Shown here: piece by piece, positions 6,626 to 13,529 of the stretch
How the letters are laid out: the number at the start of each line of letters is the position of its first letter
Position numbering within the stretch: the stretch's first letter is position 1
Assembly (NCBI GenBank): GCA_020432595.1
Contig: JAGQGA010000059.1
Coordinates: 1 to 14,934, forward strand
From: Anaerolineales bacterium
Lineage (GTDB): Bacteria; Chloroflexota; Anaerolineae; Promineifilales; Promineifilaceae
DNA length: 14,934 nt
Reading direction: 5' to 3'
Notes under the pieces: generated by a model
The model's input: only the letters and a program-made list of their open reading frames with translations
Database searches by the model: none
Told to the model about the DNA's origin: nothing
Position numbers and translations under genes: made by a program

Positions 6626-8262
6626 GAGCTTTTCACAGCTGGCATCACATCTTGCACCAAGCGTCCTAACTCTGCTTGCGCCCGGCTGGTCACATCGGCC
6701 GGCAGCGGCAGACCCAGTGCCTGTTGCAGCGCCGTCACCGTTGCAAAACGGTTGGCAGGGTTCTCATCTAAACATTGCTGAATCGCCAGCACCAGCCGTG
6801 GTTCCAGCCCCGCAAAGGCATCAGGGCGCAGCGTAGGGGCATGGAATAAACGGTTGGGCTGTGGCGGCTGCTCCAGAAAAGGGGAGCGCCCCGTGCTAAG
6901 CTGGTAGAGCAGCACGCCCAGCGAAAAAATGTCAACCTGCTGGTTTTGAATTAACGGGTCAACCAGCGGTTGTTTCCCATTGGCGTAAAAAAGCGACTGC
7001 TTACGCCTCACATATTCCGGCGCATTCCACTGCACATCGCCGTTTTCACCCCGTTTAACCTGGCTAAATTCGCTTTGCTGCGGCATGGTGGCCGCCGCAA
7101 AATCTGTCAGCCACACCTGACCCTGTTTGTCCACCAAAATGTTGGAAGGCTTTAGCTCGCGGTGAACAATGCCAGCCTGCTGGTGCAAATGACGCAGTGC
7201 CTCGATAAGCTGCGCCACAATTTCCAGCGCAATGGTGGTGCCCAGTTTGGGGCGTTCTGTCAGCACCTTGCTCAAATCTGCGCCGTCAATATATGCCTCC
7301 ACCAAATAGGGGCGGGGGCGGCTGTTCTTGTCGCTGCCAAAATAGCCAGACGCTTGCAGCGGCACAATGTGGGGCGCATGGGGGGCAATTTGCTCCCGGA
7401 TTTCAATTTCGCGTAGGCATTTTATTTCGGTGGCATCATCCACCGGCTGTTTGATGGCAATAAGGTGGGGAGTGCCACGCTGCTGCGCCTGCTGAATGTG
7501 GTATTTAACCCCAGTTGCCAAATGGTTGATGAGCCGATAGCCATCAAACTGTTTGCGCAGGTGGCGGGGAAGCAGCAAGGCCAGCAGGGGAAGCAAAATC
7601 AGCAGAATAATTGGCAATGCCACCGTGAGCATGATCCCGCTTAGTTTGGTTGATGTGCCTAGTAGTTGCAGCGTTAGCCGCCGCTGTGGCTGTAGGTCAA
7701 TGTTGGTGCCAAAGCGGGTGACAAACGTGTCGAAGTCGCTACTGCCCGCAAGATGCATCCAAACGGCCAATTGTGCCGCTAGGGTGGTTTCGGCTTCACT
7801 GTCATGGATACGCTGTAGCAAAGCCAACAGGTCGCTGTTGTGCGAAAGCGATTCTGGGGTGAAGGTGATGTCGGGGATGGGAAAGGCGAGGTTAACGTCG
7901 AGGCTGTAGGCGTAGGTGGTGCGGGAAATGGTTTCGCCCGGGGGCAGGGTGATGCTTTCGCTTTGCGAGAGGATGAGGTTGGCGTAATTGGGGTTGCTGC
8001 TGTGTAGCTGTTGCCCTTGCTCTAGGGTCAGGGTTAACGGCCGTTCTGTCTTATTGGTCAGGCGAAACAGCAGCATTGGCTGAATATAGGCAATGTTGCG
8101 CCCCTCGATCTCAATCTGCATCTGGTTGCTGGCAACTGCTTCAGACAGCGTTAACACCTCTGATTGAGCCGCCGCCATGTGGCTGGACAACAGCCATAGC
8201 ACCAGTGCAACCACTGTCGTGAGCCGAGAGTAAATTTTGCGGGCGGATATGTGGTAGGCCAT
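6622..8262 (-). CDS. Membrane protein with extracytoplasmic domain and degenerate Ser/Thr kinase domain
   Basis: 546 residues. A signal peptide (about 1-33, ending AAAQS) leads into an extracytoplasmic, probably beta-rich domain (34-205) of unrecognised family. A membrane helix (about 209-231) follows, then basic RHLRKQ and a cytoplasmic kinase-like domain (about 240-515). Kept kinase features: K271 (IAIK), H367/R368, K371/N374 (LKPSN), D387 (TDF), APE at 414-416, D444 (DIFSLG) and R505 (ANRF). Changed: the catalytic Asp of HRD is Glu (E369, codon GAG), DFG is DFA, and the glycine-rich loop is not recognisable (LATGVKYHIQQ). It is therefore likely inactive or weakly active. The topology, sensor first and kinase last, is the reverse of PknB-type kinases. 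ATG at 8262 lacks a clear ribosome binding site and sits just after a hairpin. Follows the BcsB-like gene and may sense or regulate surface polymer production; this role is inferred from position only. Confidence 0.85.
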   Translation of the reverse strand: MAYHISARKIYSRLTTVVALVLWLLSSHMAAAQSEVLTLSEAVASNQMQIEIEGRNIAYIQPMLLFRLTNKTERPLTLTLEQGQQLHSSNPNYANLILSQSESITLPPGETISRTTYAYSLDVNLAFPIPDITFTPESLSHNSDLLALLQRIHDSEAETTLAAQLAVWMHLAGSSDFDTFVTRFGTNIDLQPQRRLTLQLLGTSTKLSGIMLTVALPIILLILLPLLALLLPRHLRKQFDGYRLINHLATGVKYHIQQAQQRGTPHLIAIKQPVDDATEIKCLREIEIREQIAPHAPHIVPLQASGYFGSDKNSRPRPYLVEAYIDGADLSKVLTERPKLGTTIALEIVAQLIEALRHLHQQAGIVHRELKPSNILVDKQGQVWLTDFAAATMPQQSEFSQVKRGENGDVQWNAPEYVRRKQSLFYANGKQPLVDPLIQNQQVDIFSLGVLLYQLSTGRSPFLEQPPQPNRLFHAPTLRPDAFAGLEPRLVLAIQQCLDENPANRFATVTALQQALGLPLPADVTSRAQAELGRLVQDVMPAVKSS

Positions 8263-8268
8263 GTATTA

Positions 8269-8303
8269 AAGAAGGGTTCACCCTGTGCGAATGAACCCTT
8301 CTT
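8269..8303 (-). terminator. Terminator-like hairpin between the BcsB-like and kinase-like genes
   Basis: AAGAAGGGTTCA (8269-8280) and TGAACCCTTCTT (8292-8303) form a perfect 12-bp stem with an 11-base loop, five bases after the BcsB-like stop codon. On the minus strand the stem ends in CTTCTTTAATAC, a broken T-rich tail, so termination would be partial. It ends only 6 bases before the ATG of the kinase-like gene, which lacks a ribosome binding site, so it could also influence translation of that gene. Confidence 0.6.
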
Positions 8304-8307
8304 GCAA

Positions 8308-10713
8308 TTACTGTCGGAAGCGGATGAGAATAAGAATGAGCAGGACGATGACCGAAATCGCCAAAATGGTCATCCACACCCAGCGGCTAAAAAGATCGCT
8401 TTGGGCGGGAACCTGGGCGGGGTCGGCGGCGAGAATGGGGCCGCTTTCGGCAAGCTGGTCATTGATGGAAAACTGCGGCTGCTCCGGTTCATTGGCCGGT
8501 GTTGCCTGGCTGGCGGCGCTGTTTTCTTCGCTGGTAACGGCCGTTTCTACGGTTTCGGTGGGGGCGGCGGTGGGAGAAACGGCCGTTGTGGTAATGGTTT
8601 CCGTTCCCGTAATCACCGTTTCTGCCGTGATGCCCGGCGTTGTGTCCTCCGTGCTTGCTACTTCGGTGCCGCTTGGCACCTGGGCAAAAGCGTCCACATC
8701 AGGTGGTGCCACAAACAGCCGCTCCGCTTCGATGACGGCAAAGTTGCTGGCAAGCTGGGTGCGCTGGCTGGAGGTAAACAGGGCGTTGAGCGCTTGCTCC
8801 ACCCCGGCGGGCGAATCACCCAACACCGTCATGATGGCGTGTTCGCTGTTCCACGGGGTGGGCAGCAGTTGCAGATACCCCAGCGTGACATCGGGTGGAA
8901 CCAGAAAGTCAACGGGGAGCTTTTCGTCCACCACGCGGTCGCTGTCGCTGGCAAAGGGGGCAGGCAGCGATTCGTTGAGTTCGCCAAGCAGCGGCAGGGC
9001 ACGCGCCTGCCCAACGAGCAGCAGGTCATAATTGCTGCGGAGGTCGGCGGGGATGTTGTCGGCATAGGCGGCGCGGAGGGTGGTGAGGGTGCCGCTGGCG
9101 CGGTTGCCCAGGTCAAATGCCAGCTTGATGGCAATATTCCAGGCGCGGGTGTCGTTGGGCGGCACGATGATGGCCGTAGTGCCCAGCGTGGTGTCCAGGG
9201 TAAAGGGGTCGGGATATTGGCTGAGCGTGAAGGTGTTGGCATCTGGTTTTTGTGCCGGAGCCAGCGGCAGGTGCAGCCATGATTCGGGACGGATGGCGAG
9301 CCAGGCGGCGGCTCCTAAATCGTTGCAGCTTCGCAGCGGCACCAGTTCTGCCCGCAGTTGCAGGTGGTTGCGGCCGGGACGAACGGCCGTTATGGGAATT
9401 CGCACCGTATACGACCCCAAATTAGTGGTTTCATCGCTAAAACGAACGCTGCCCACCGGCTCGTCGTTGAGAATGACCGAAATGCCAGAGCGGGCGTAAT
9501 CTAGCAGCGCCGAATGGCTAAAGATAAGATTGATGGTTGCTTCATCGCTATCGGCAATGGTTTGCCCGTCGGGTAGCACAAATTCTAGGTCGGTTTGGTC
9601 GGTGCCGCGCCCTTGCAGCAGGGGCGAACCGTACCCCAGTTCGGTAAAGGTGCGGTCGGTGTCGGGGCTGCCAACGGTGGGATTGTTGGTGTCCACCGCT
9701 TCAACAATGGCCGTGCTGCGCTGGCCGCCGGTGCGAATGGTGCCAGAGCTAAACGCCTGGGCAGCCTTGATGGTGGCGGCATCGTTGCTGCCGGTGATGA
9801 TCAGCACCACCTTGGCCGGGTTCCAGGGGGAAACAACCATTTGCAGCAGCCCGTTGCCATCCGCTTCACCAACGGCCGGCGGTGGGCTGATGAGCAGTTC
9901 GGTTAGCCCGCTAAACCCCTCGGCCTTGCCCACCAGAATGAGGTGTTTGCTGCTCTGATCCTGCGGCGTTAGCTCATTGAGCGGGACGGTGGTGAGCAAA
10001 AGGGTGCTGCCGGTGGTTTTGCCCAGCCCGGCGGCCACGGTAAAGGCGGCCTGAAGTTCGCCAGCGGTGGGGTTTTGCGGCAGCACAATCACGGCTTCAT
10101 CGGGCAAGAAGGAGCGCTGGTAGATGGGGCGGGGGAGTTGGGTGAGGTCGGTGTTGGGGGCAATGGTGGTGTGGGGCAGCAGAAAGCGGGAGGTGGGCAA
10201 CAGGACGACGTTGACATTGCGTTCAAAATCGCAAACGTGGTCGCCGCGCAGGGTGATTTGCAGGGGAAAACGGCCGTCTATGCGGGTGGTGTCGAGAGCG
10301 ATGTCGGGGACGGTGAAGGTGAAGGTGGCGGGGCCATTTTGCGTGAGGGGGATGTCACCGATCACGATGTCGTTAAATTCAACCTCGATGGAGCCACCGT
10401 AAACGCCCAGCCCGGTGCTGAGGGCTTCACTGCTGATAAACACCAGGGTGTCTAGCTCAACTTGGGTGCCGGGGAGAAGCTGCCAGTCGGCGGGCAGGCT
10501 GAGGAATAGACGAGCGCTGTCGGAGGGGCCGCGCAGCGTTTGGCCGGTGAAGCTGAGTTGGTCAAAGGTGACAATGTTGCTGGGGTCAAGAACGGCCGTT
10601 GTGGCGGCTCCAGCCGTGGGCGACTCTTGTGCCTGCGTTGCCGGGATGACCAGCCCAAAGCTAAAGAGGGTGAGAAAAATACCGATAAAAATTCCGCTGA
10701 CTCTGTTTAACAT
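8308..10713 (-). CDS. bcsB: BcsB-like beta-glucan synthase membrane-anchored subunit
   Basis: 801 residues, close to E. coli BcsB. Signal peptide about 1-29 (ATQAQ), a long extracytoplasmic region, a Thr/Glu/Ala-rich linker (about 680-770), and a single C-terminal membrane helix (777-798) ending in RFRQ. The body repeats a pair of domains as in BcsB: carbohydrate-binding beta-sandwich about 48-175 (LRGPSDSARLFLSLPADW; RGDHVCDFE), flavodoxin-like about 196-340, second beta-sandwich about 355-485 (RSCNDLGAAAWLAI; ESWLHL), second flavodoxin-like about 500-665. In BcsB the C-terminal helix packs on the synthase BcsA, and the outer domains guide the glucan as it leaves the membrane. No synthase gene is visible, so the polymer is unknown. 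ATG 10713 has AGGAG (10720-10724) 6 bases upstream, the best ribosome binding site in the window. It lies 24 bp after the lipoprotein gene, so the two are co-transcribed. Confidence 0.88.
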   Translation of the reverse strand: MLNRVSGIFIGIFLTLFSFGLVIPATQAQESPTAGAATTAVLDPSNIVTFDQLSFTGQTLRGPSDSARLFLSLPADWQLLPGTQVELDTLVFISSEALSTGLGVYGGSIEVEFNDIVIGDIPLTQNGPATFTFTVPDIALDTTRIDGRFPLQITLRGDHVCDFERNVNVVLLPTSRFLLPHTTIAPNTDLTQLPRPIYQRSFLPDEAVIVLPQNPTAGELQAAFTVAAGLGKTTGSTLLLTTVPLNELTPQDQSSKHLILVGKAEGFSGLTELLISPPPAVGEADGNGLLQMVVSPWNPAKVVLIITGSNDAATIKAAQAFSSGTIRTGGQRSTAIVEAVDTNNPTVGSPDTDRTFTELGYGSPLLQGRGTDQTDLEFVLPDGQTIADSDEATINLIFSHSALLDYARSGISVILNDEPVGSVRFSDETTNLGSYTVRIPITAVRPGRNHLQLRAELVPLRSCNDLGAAAWLAIRPESWLHLPLAPAQKPDANTFTLSQYPDPFTLDTTLGTTAIIVPPNDTRAWNIAIKLAFDLGNRASGTLTTLRAAYADNIPADLRSNYDLLLVGQARALPLLGELNESLPAPFASDSDRVVDEKLPVDFLVPPDVTLGYLQLLPTPWNSEHAIMTVLGDSPAGVEQALNALFTSSQRTQLASNFAVIEAERLFVAPPDVDAFAQVPSGTEVASTEDTTPGITAETVITGTETITTTAVSPTAAPTETVETAVTSEENSAASQATPANEPEQPQFSINDQLAESGPILAADPAQVPAQSDLFSRWVWMTILAISVIVLLILILIRFRQ

Positions 10714-10737
10714 CCAATACTCCTGAAGGCGGCTCGT

Positions 10738-13230
10738 TTAGTCACATAGCTCTAGCGCCACATCGTCAATGAACATGTAGGTGGGGGCATTGTCGCCGTC
10801 GTTGACCACGCCGAAATAAAGAAAAATAGTTTGTCCTAGAAATTGGCTTAAATCGTAGGTTTTGTGTTCCCATGCCTGTTGGTTGGCCGTTTGCCACAGC
10901 AGCGTTTGCTGAATGGCCGCAAAGGTTTCGTCATAAATAGCCGCGCTCTGGGTGTCGCCGCCATCAACGTCGCTGGAGGCGGGATATTGCCAGTAGCTAA
11001 GGGTGGCACTGCGGGCGGTGGCGGGCAGTTGGATTTGCTGGCTGAGGCTGGAGAAGCTGGCCGAGGTAGTTGTGTCGCTGCCTAGCTGAATGGCGCGGCT
11101 GCCCTGGTGGGTTTGGCTGGTGGTGAAGGTGGCAGGAACGGCCGTTTCAACAATATTCCATCCCCCTTCCTGCTCAAAATCCCCGTTTACCATCAAATTG
11201 CGGCAGCCGCTGGCAATGGGGTCAGGCTGGGCGCATTCCGCCAACAGCCCCGCCTGGCAGAGGAATTGTTCCGCCACCGTGGCAAGCGGCTGCTCGTCGC
11301 CGCTATTGGGCTGGCCGTCGCTGCCAAGTTGGGTGTGGGATAGCAGTTGGTTGAACTGGGCGGGGGTGAGAACGGCCGTCATTTGCGCCAATTGCCCGGC
11401 AAGCTGTGGATAGGCGGCGGCAATTTCCTGGCGAATGACCGGGGTGAGGGTGTAGTTGGGAAAAAATTCCAGCGGGTCGGCCAGGATGTGGAGGGTGGGG
11501 GTGGTGGCAAAACTGCCGTTTTGCCCCGACGCCACGCCAATGGCGCAATCTCCGGCGGCAACCTGACTGTAAATATCGTCGCTGTCGCTGGCGAGAATAA
11601 TCTGGCTGTTGGGCAGCGAGAAGCCGTATTGCTCAAAGAGATAAAACAGCCCGTCGGGGTCGTTGAAGAAGCTGGGCAGGGTGCAGAGCGTGGGCGGCTC
11701 GTCGCTGCGGTTGATTTGTTCGGCCAGTTCGTTGATGCTGTTGGGGAGGGCGGTTTGAAAAACGGCCGTTTGTCGGTTGACAAAAACCACATCCCGCTGG
11801 CTCAGTTGGCTTGGCTCCAGCCAGTAAAGTGCGGTCTCGTTGCTGTCGTTCACCAGCGCTTCCTGGGCCAACGCGCCCAGGGCGGGTATTTGCTGCGGGG
11901 CAACGCCGTAGAAATAGCGCAGGGCATCATTGCTGTAGAGCCAGGCCAGGTCTACGCCGCCGTTTTGCAGAGCCGTGTTGAGCGTGGCTGGGTCGCCGCT
12001 GCTGGCGGCGGGAGCCAGATCGTAGCCGTTTTCTTGCAGCAGACGCTCGCTGAGGGCAGCCAAAAGCTGGCTGGCGGGGTTGAGCACGCTGCTGATGACA
12101 ATTTGCGGGGCATCGCCCAGCAGCCCGGCCTGGATGAGAAAGGCAGCGGCAGCGGCGGCGGGTGTTTCTTCATCGCCGCTGGCGGGCTGGCCGTCGTTAC
12201 CAAGCTCGACACGGGCAATGAGCTGGCGCATGGTTTGGCTGTCGAGGCGGACACCCCAGCGGGTTAACGGCCGTTCTAGCTCTGGCATGGCGGCCAAAAG
12301 TGGGCTGCGGATGACCGCAGCGGCGGCGTTGCTGGGGAAGAAAGCGCGGTTGTCAACCAGCGGCTGTAGTTCCCACGCCTCTAAACGGCCGTCGCTGTTT
12401 TGCGCCACAGCCACATCGCAATCTCCCTGGTGCAGCCCCATCAGCACATCCTCGGCGGCTAGCAGATAGACGCTGCTTTCGGACAAGGTAAAGCTGTAGC
12501 TGGCTTCCAGGTCACGCAGCCCGGTTTGGGCGCGGGCGTAAAAGTCGCTGTCGGTGCAGAGGCGCAGGGGGGTGCTGTTTTCACGCACATAACGCGCCAA
12601 ATCGTCCAGCGTGATGATGCCAGCCGCGCTGGTTTCGGCGGTGACAACGAGAATGGTTTGGCTGCGGTAGGCGGCGGGGGTGAGCCAGGTGAGACCCAGC
12701 GGCTGATCCAGCGTGCGGACGAGAGCAATGGCTTTGTCGGCTTCGCTGGGCAGGGCATCGGGCGGTAGTTGGTGAGCCTGGGTAAGGGTAGTGCCGGTGA
12801 AGCCGATGGCGAGGTCAATCTCACCTTGTTCGAGGGCGGTACGAACGGCCGTTTGTCCACCCAGCCCCGTTTTGTCCACCACCGCATAGCCGTTGGCCTG
12901 CAGCAGTTGAACGAGCATTTGCCCTAAAATAAGCTGCTCGGTATCGGTTTGGGAACCAACGATGATGGTTTTGGGGGGTGTCGTGGTGAGGGTGGCGGTG
13001 ACGACTGGGGTGGGCGAGGGGATGGGCGTGGGGTTGGCTTCGTTGGCAAGGAGGGAATTAACGGCCGTTGGCTGCGCCTCGGCTGGGGGTGGGGTTACGA
13101 TCATAAATGGCTCAGAGGGGGCTGCCGCCATTTCGGTTACTGCCTTTACCTGGCAGCTTGTTATCAGGAACGTTGTTATCATTATTAGCCCAAAAAACCA
13201 AATTTGTTTTTGTGGTACCGGGAAGATCAT
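10738..13230 (-). CDS. Lipoprotein with two tandem ProX/OpuAC-type binding domains and C-terminal beta-sandwich
   Basis: 830 residues from the ATG at 13230 (GGTGGA a few bases upstream). This start gives an ideal lipoprotein signal: MIFPVPQKQ, hydrophobic core, then lipobox ITSC with Cys26. An in-frame TTG at 13281 would spoil it. After a Pro/Thr linker, domain 1 (about 87-369) matches the glycine betaine/choline-binding family: IIVGSQTDTEQLILGQMLVQ, GLGGQTAV, then EIDLAIGFTGTTL. Domain 2 (about 375-665) is a diverged copy (SSVLNPASQLLAALSERLL; GVDLAWLYSNDAL). Both end alike, LGNDGQPASGDE and LGSDGQPNSGDE, each followed by a helix ending in QAGLL. Residues about 676-830 form a carbohydrate-binding-like jelly roll (NLMVNGDFEQEGGW; FIDDVALELCD). 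No ABC permease or ATPase gene is adjacent, and the BcsB-like gene follows after 24 bp, so a sensing or polymer-binding role is as likely as transport. Ligand unknown. Confidence 0.85.
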   Translation of the reverse strand: MIFPVPQKQIWFFGLIMITTFLITSCQVKAVTEMAAAPSEPFMIVTPPPAEAQPTAVNSLLANEANPTPIPSPTPVVTATLTTTPPKTIIVGSQTDTEQLILGQMLVQLLQANGYAVVDKTGLGGQTAVRTALEQGEIDLAIGFTGTTLTQAHQLPPDALPSEADKAIALVRTLDQPLGLTWLTPAAYRSQTILVVTAETSAAGIITLDDLARYVRENSTPLRLCTDSDFYARAQTGLRDLEASYSFTLSESSVYLLAAEDVLMGLHQGDCDVAVAQNSDGRLEAWELQPLVDNRAFFPSNAAAAVIRSPLLAAMPELERPLTRWGVRLDSQTMRQLIARVELGNDGQPASGDEETPAAAAAAFLIQAGLLGDAPQIVISSVLNPASQLLAALSERLLQENGYDLAPAASSGDPATLNTALQNGGVDLAWLYSNDALRYFYGVAPQQIPALGALAQEALVNDSNETALYWLEPSQLSQRDVVFVNRQTAVFQTALPNSINELAEQINRSDEPPTLCTLPSFFNDPDGLFYLFEQYGFSLPNSQIILASDSDDIYSQVAAGDCAIGVASGQNGSFATTPTLHILADPLEFFPNYTLTPVIRQEIAAAYPQLAGQLAQMTAVLTPAQFNQLLSHTQLGSDGQPNSGDEQPLATVAEQFLCQAGLLAECAQPDPIASGCRNLMVNGDFEQEGGWNIVETAVPATFTTSQTHQGSRAIQLGSDTTTSASFSSLSQQIQLPATARSATLSYWQYPASSDVDGGDTQSAAIYDETFAAIQQTLLWQTANQQAWEHKTYDLSQFLGQTIFLYFGVVNDGDNAPTYMFIDDVALELCD

Positions 13231-13489
13231 AATTCCACCACGGGCGACATCATGCCATACTTTACGGCCGGCAGGAATCAAACTGACGTGAATTTATACG
13301 TTTTGGAGGCTTGCCAGAAGGCTATGGGGGCTGCTATCCGCCCGCTGTTTACAAAAGAGATTATGTTGTGATGCGGGCAGCGAAAGCCACCAGACTGCAG
13401 AACAAGCTCCGTCAGAAGGCTAAGATTTTTGTCTTACGAAATGAGTTACGCCGGGGCGGGGCGGGGTGAAGATGGAGTTAAAAGAGGGG
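13231..13489 (-). other. Intergenic region upstream of the lipoprotein operon
   Basis: About 260 bases between the terminator of the epimerase gene and the lipoprotein ATG. It should contain the promoter of the lipoprotein/BcsB/kinase unit. TATAAA on the minus strand (13293-13298) is a possible -10 box, but no good -35 lies at the usual distance. CAGAAGGCTA occurs twice (13315-13324 and 13413-13422, plus-strand reading), 98 bases apart. A GC-rich tract (13451-13466) is also present. No RNA gene or riboswitch was recognised. Confidence 0.45.
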
Positions 13490-13519
13490 AAAAAGGGCTG
13501 GCAAATACCTTGCCAGCCC
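13490..13519 (-). terminator. Intrinsic terminator of the AlgG-like gene
   Basis: On the minus strand, starting ten bases beyond the stop codon, GGGCTGGCAA and TTGCCAGCCC (13510-13519 and 13495-13504) form a perfect GC-rich 10-bp stem with a 5-base loop, followed at once by TTTTT (13494-13490). This is a standard rho-independent terminator and separates the epimerase transcript from the lipoprotein unit. Confidence 0.9.
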
Positions 13520-13529
13520 CTTTAAAGGG

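Larger units (their letters stand above)
311..13069. repeat. Highly iterated palindrome AACGGCCGTT, 22 perfect copies
   Basis: Perfect copies start at 311, 2685, 3001, 3442, 3523, 3607, 3739, 5122, 5687, 5849, 5990, 6611, 8036, 8536, 8578, 9382, 10591, 11137, 11761, 12266, 12844 and 13060. Ten extend to AAACGGCCGTTT. One-mismatch copies start at 1170, 3676, 4015, 10269, 11371 and 12384. All perfect copies but one (6611) lie inside or overlap a coding region. Within genes 16 are read as Thr-Ala-Val, 3 as Asn-Gly-Arg and 2 with central Arg-Pro. The sequence is its own reverse complement, so it has no strand. It resembles in behaviour the HIP1 palindrome of cyanobacteria, though the sequence differs. 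Confidence 0.95.

Noticed and set aside
8251..9282. Open frame of 343 codons on the plus strand
   Set aside because: Antisense to the BcsB-like gene, with biased composition (Gly/Arg/His) and no domain, while the minus frame has a signal peptide, family motifs and a strong ribosome binding site.
11347..12267. Open frame of 306 codons on the plus strand
   Set aside because: Antisense to the lipoprotein gene; Gly/Val-rich shadow translation without family motifs.
13231..13281. TTG start at 13281 for the lipoprotein
   Set aside because: It adds 17 residues with charged and polar character before a perfect lipoprotein signal peptide; the ATG at 13230 fits better.
13300..13480. Possible riboswitch (c-di-GMP or cobalamin type) upstream of the lipoprotein operon
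   Set aside because: Only short fragments such as AAAGCCAC resemble known motifs; the expected conserved cores and paired stems were not found on either strand.
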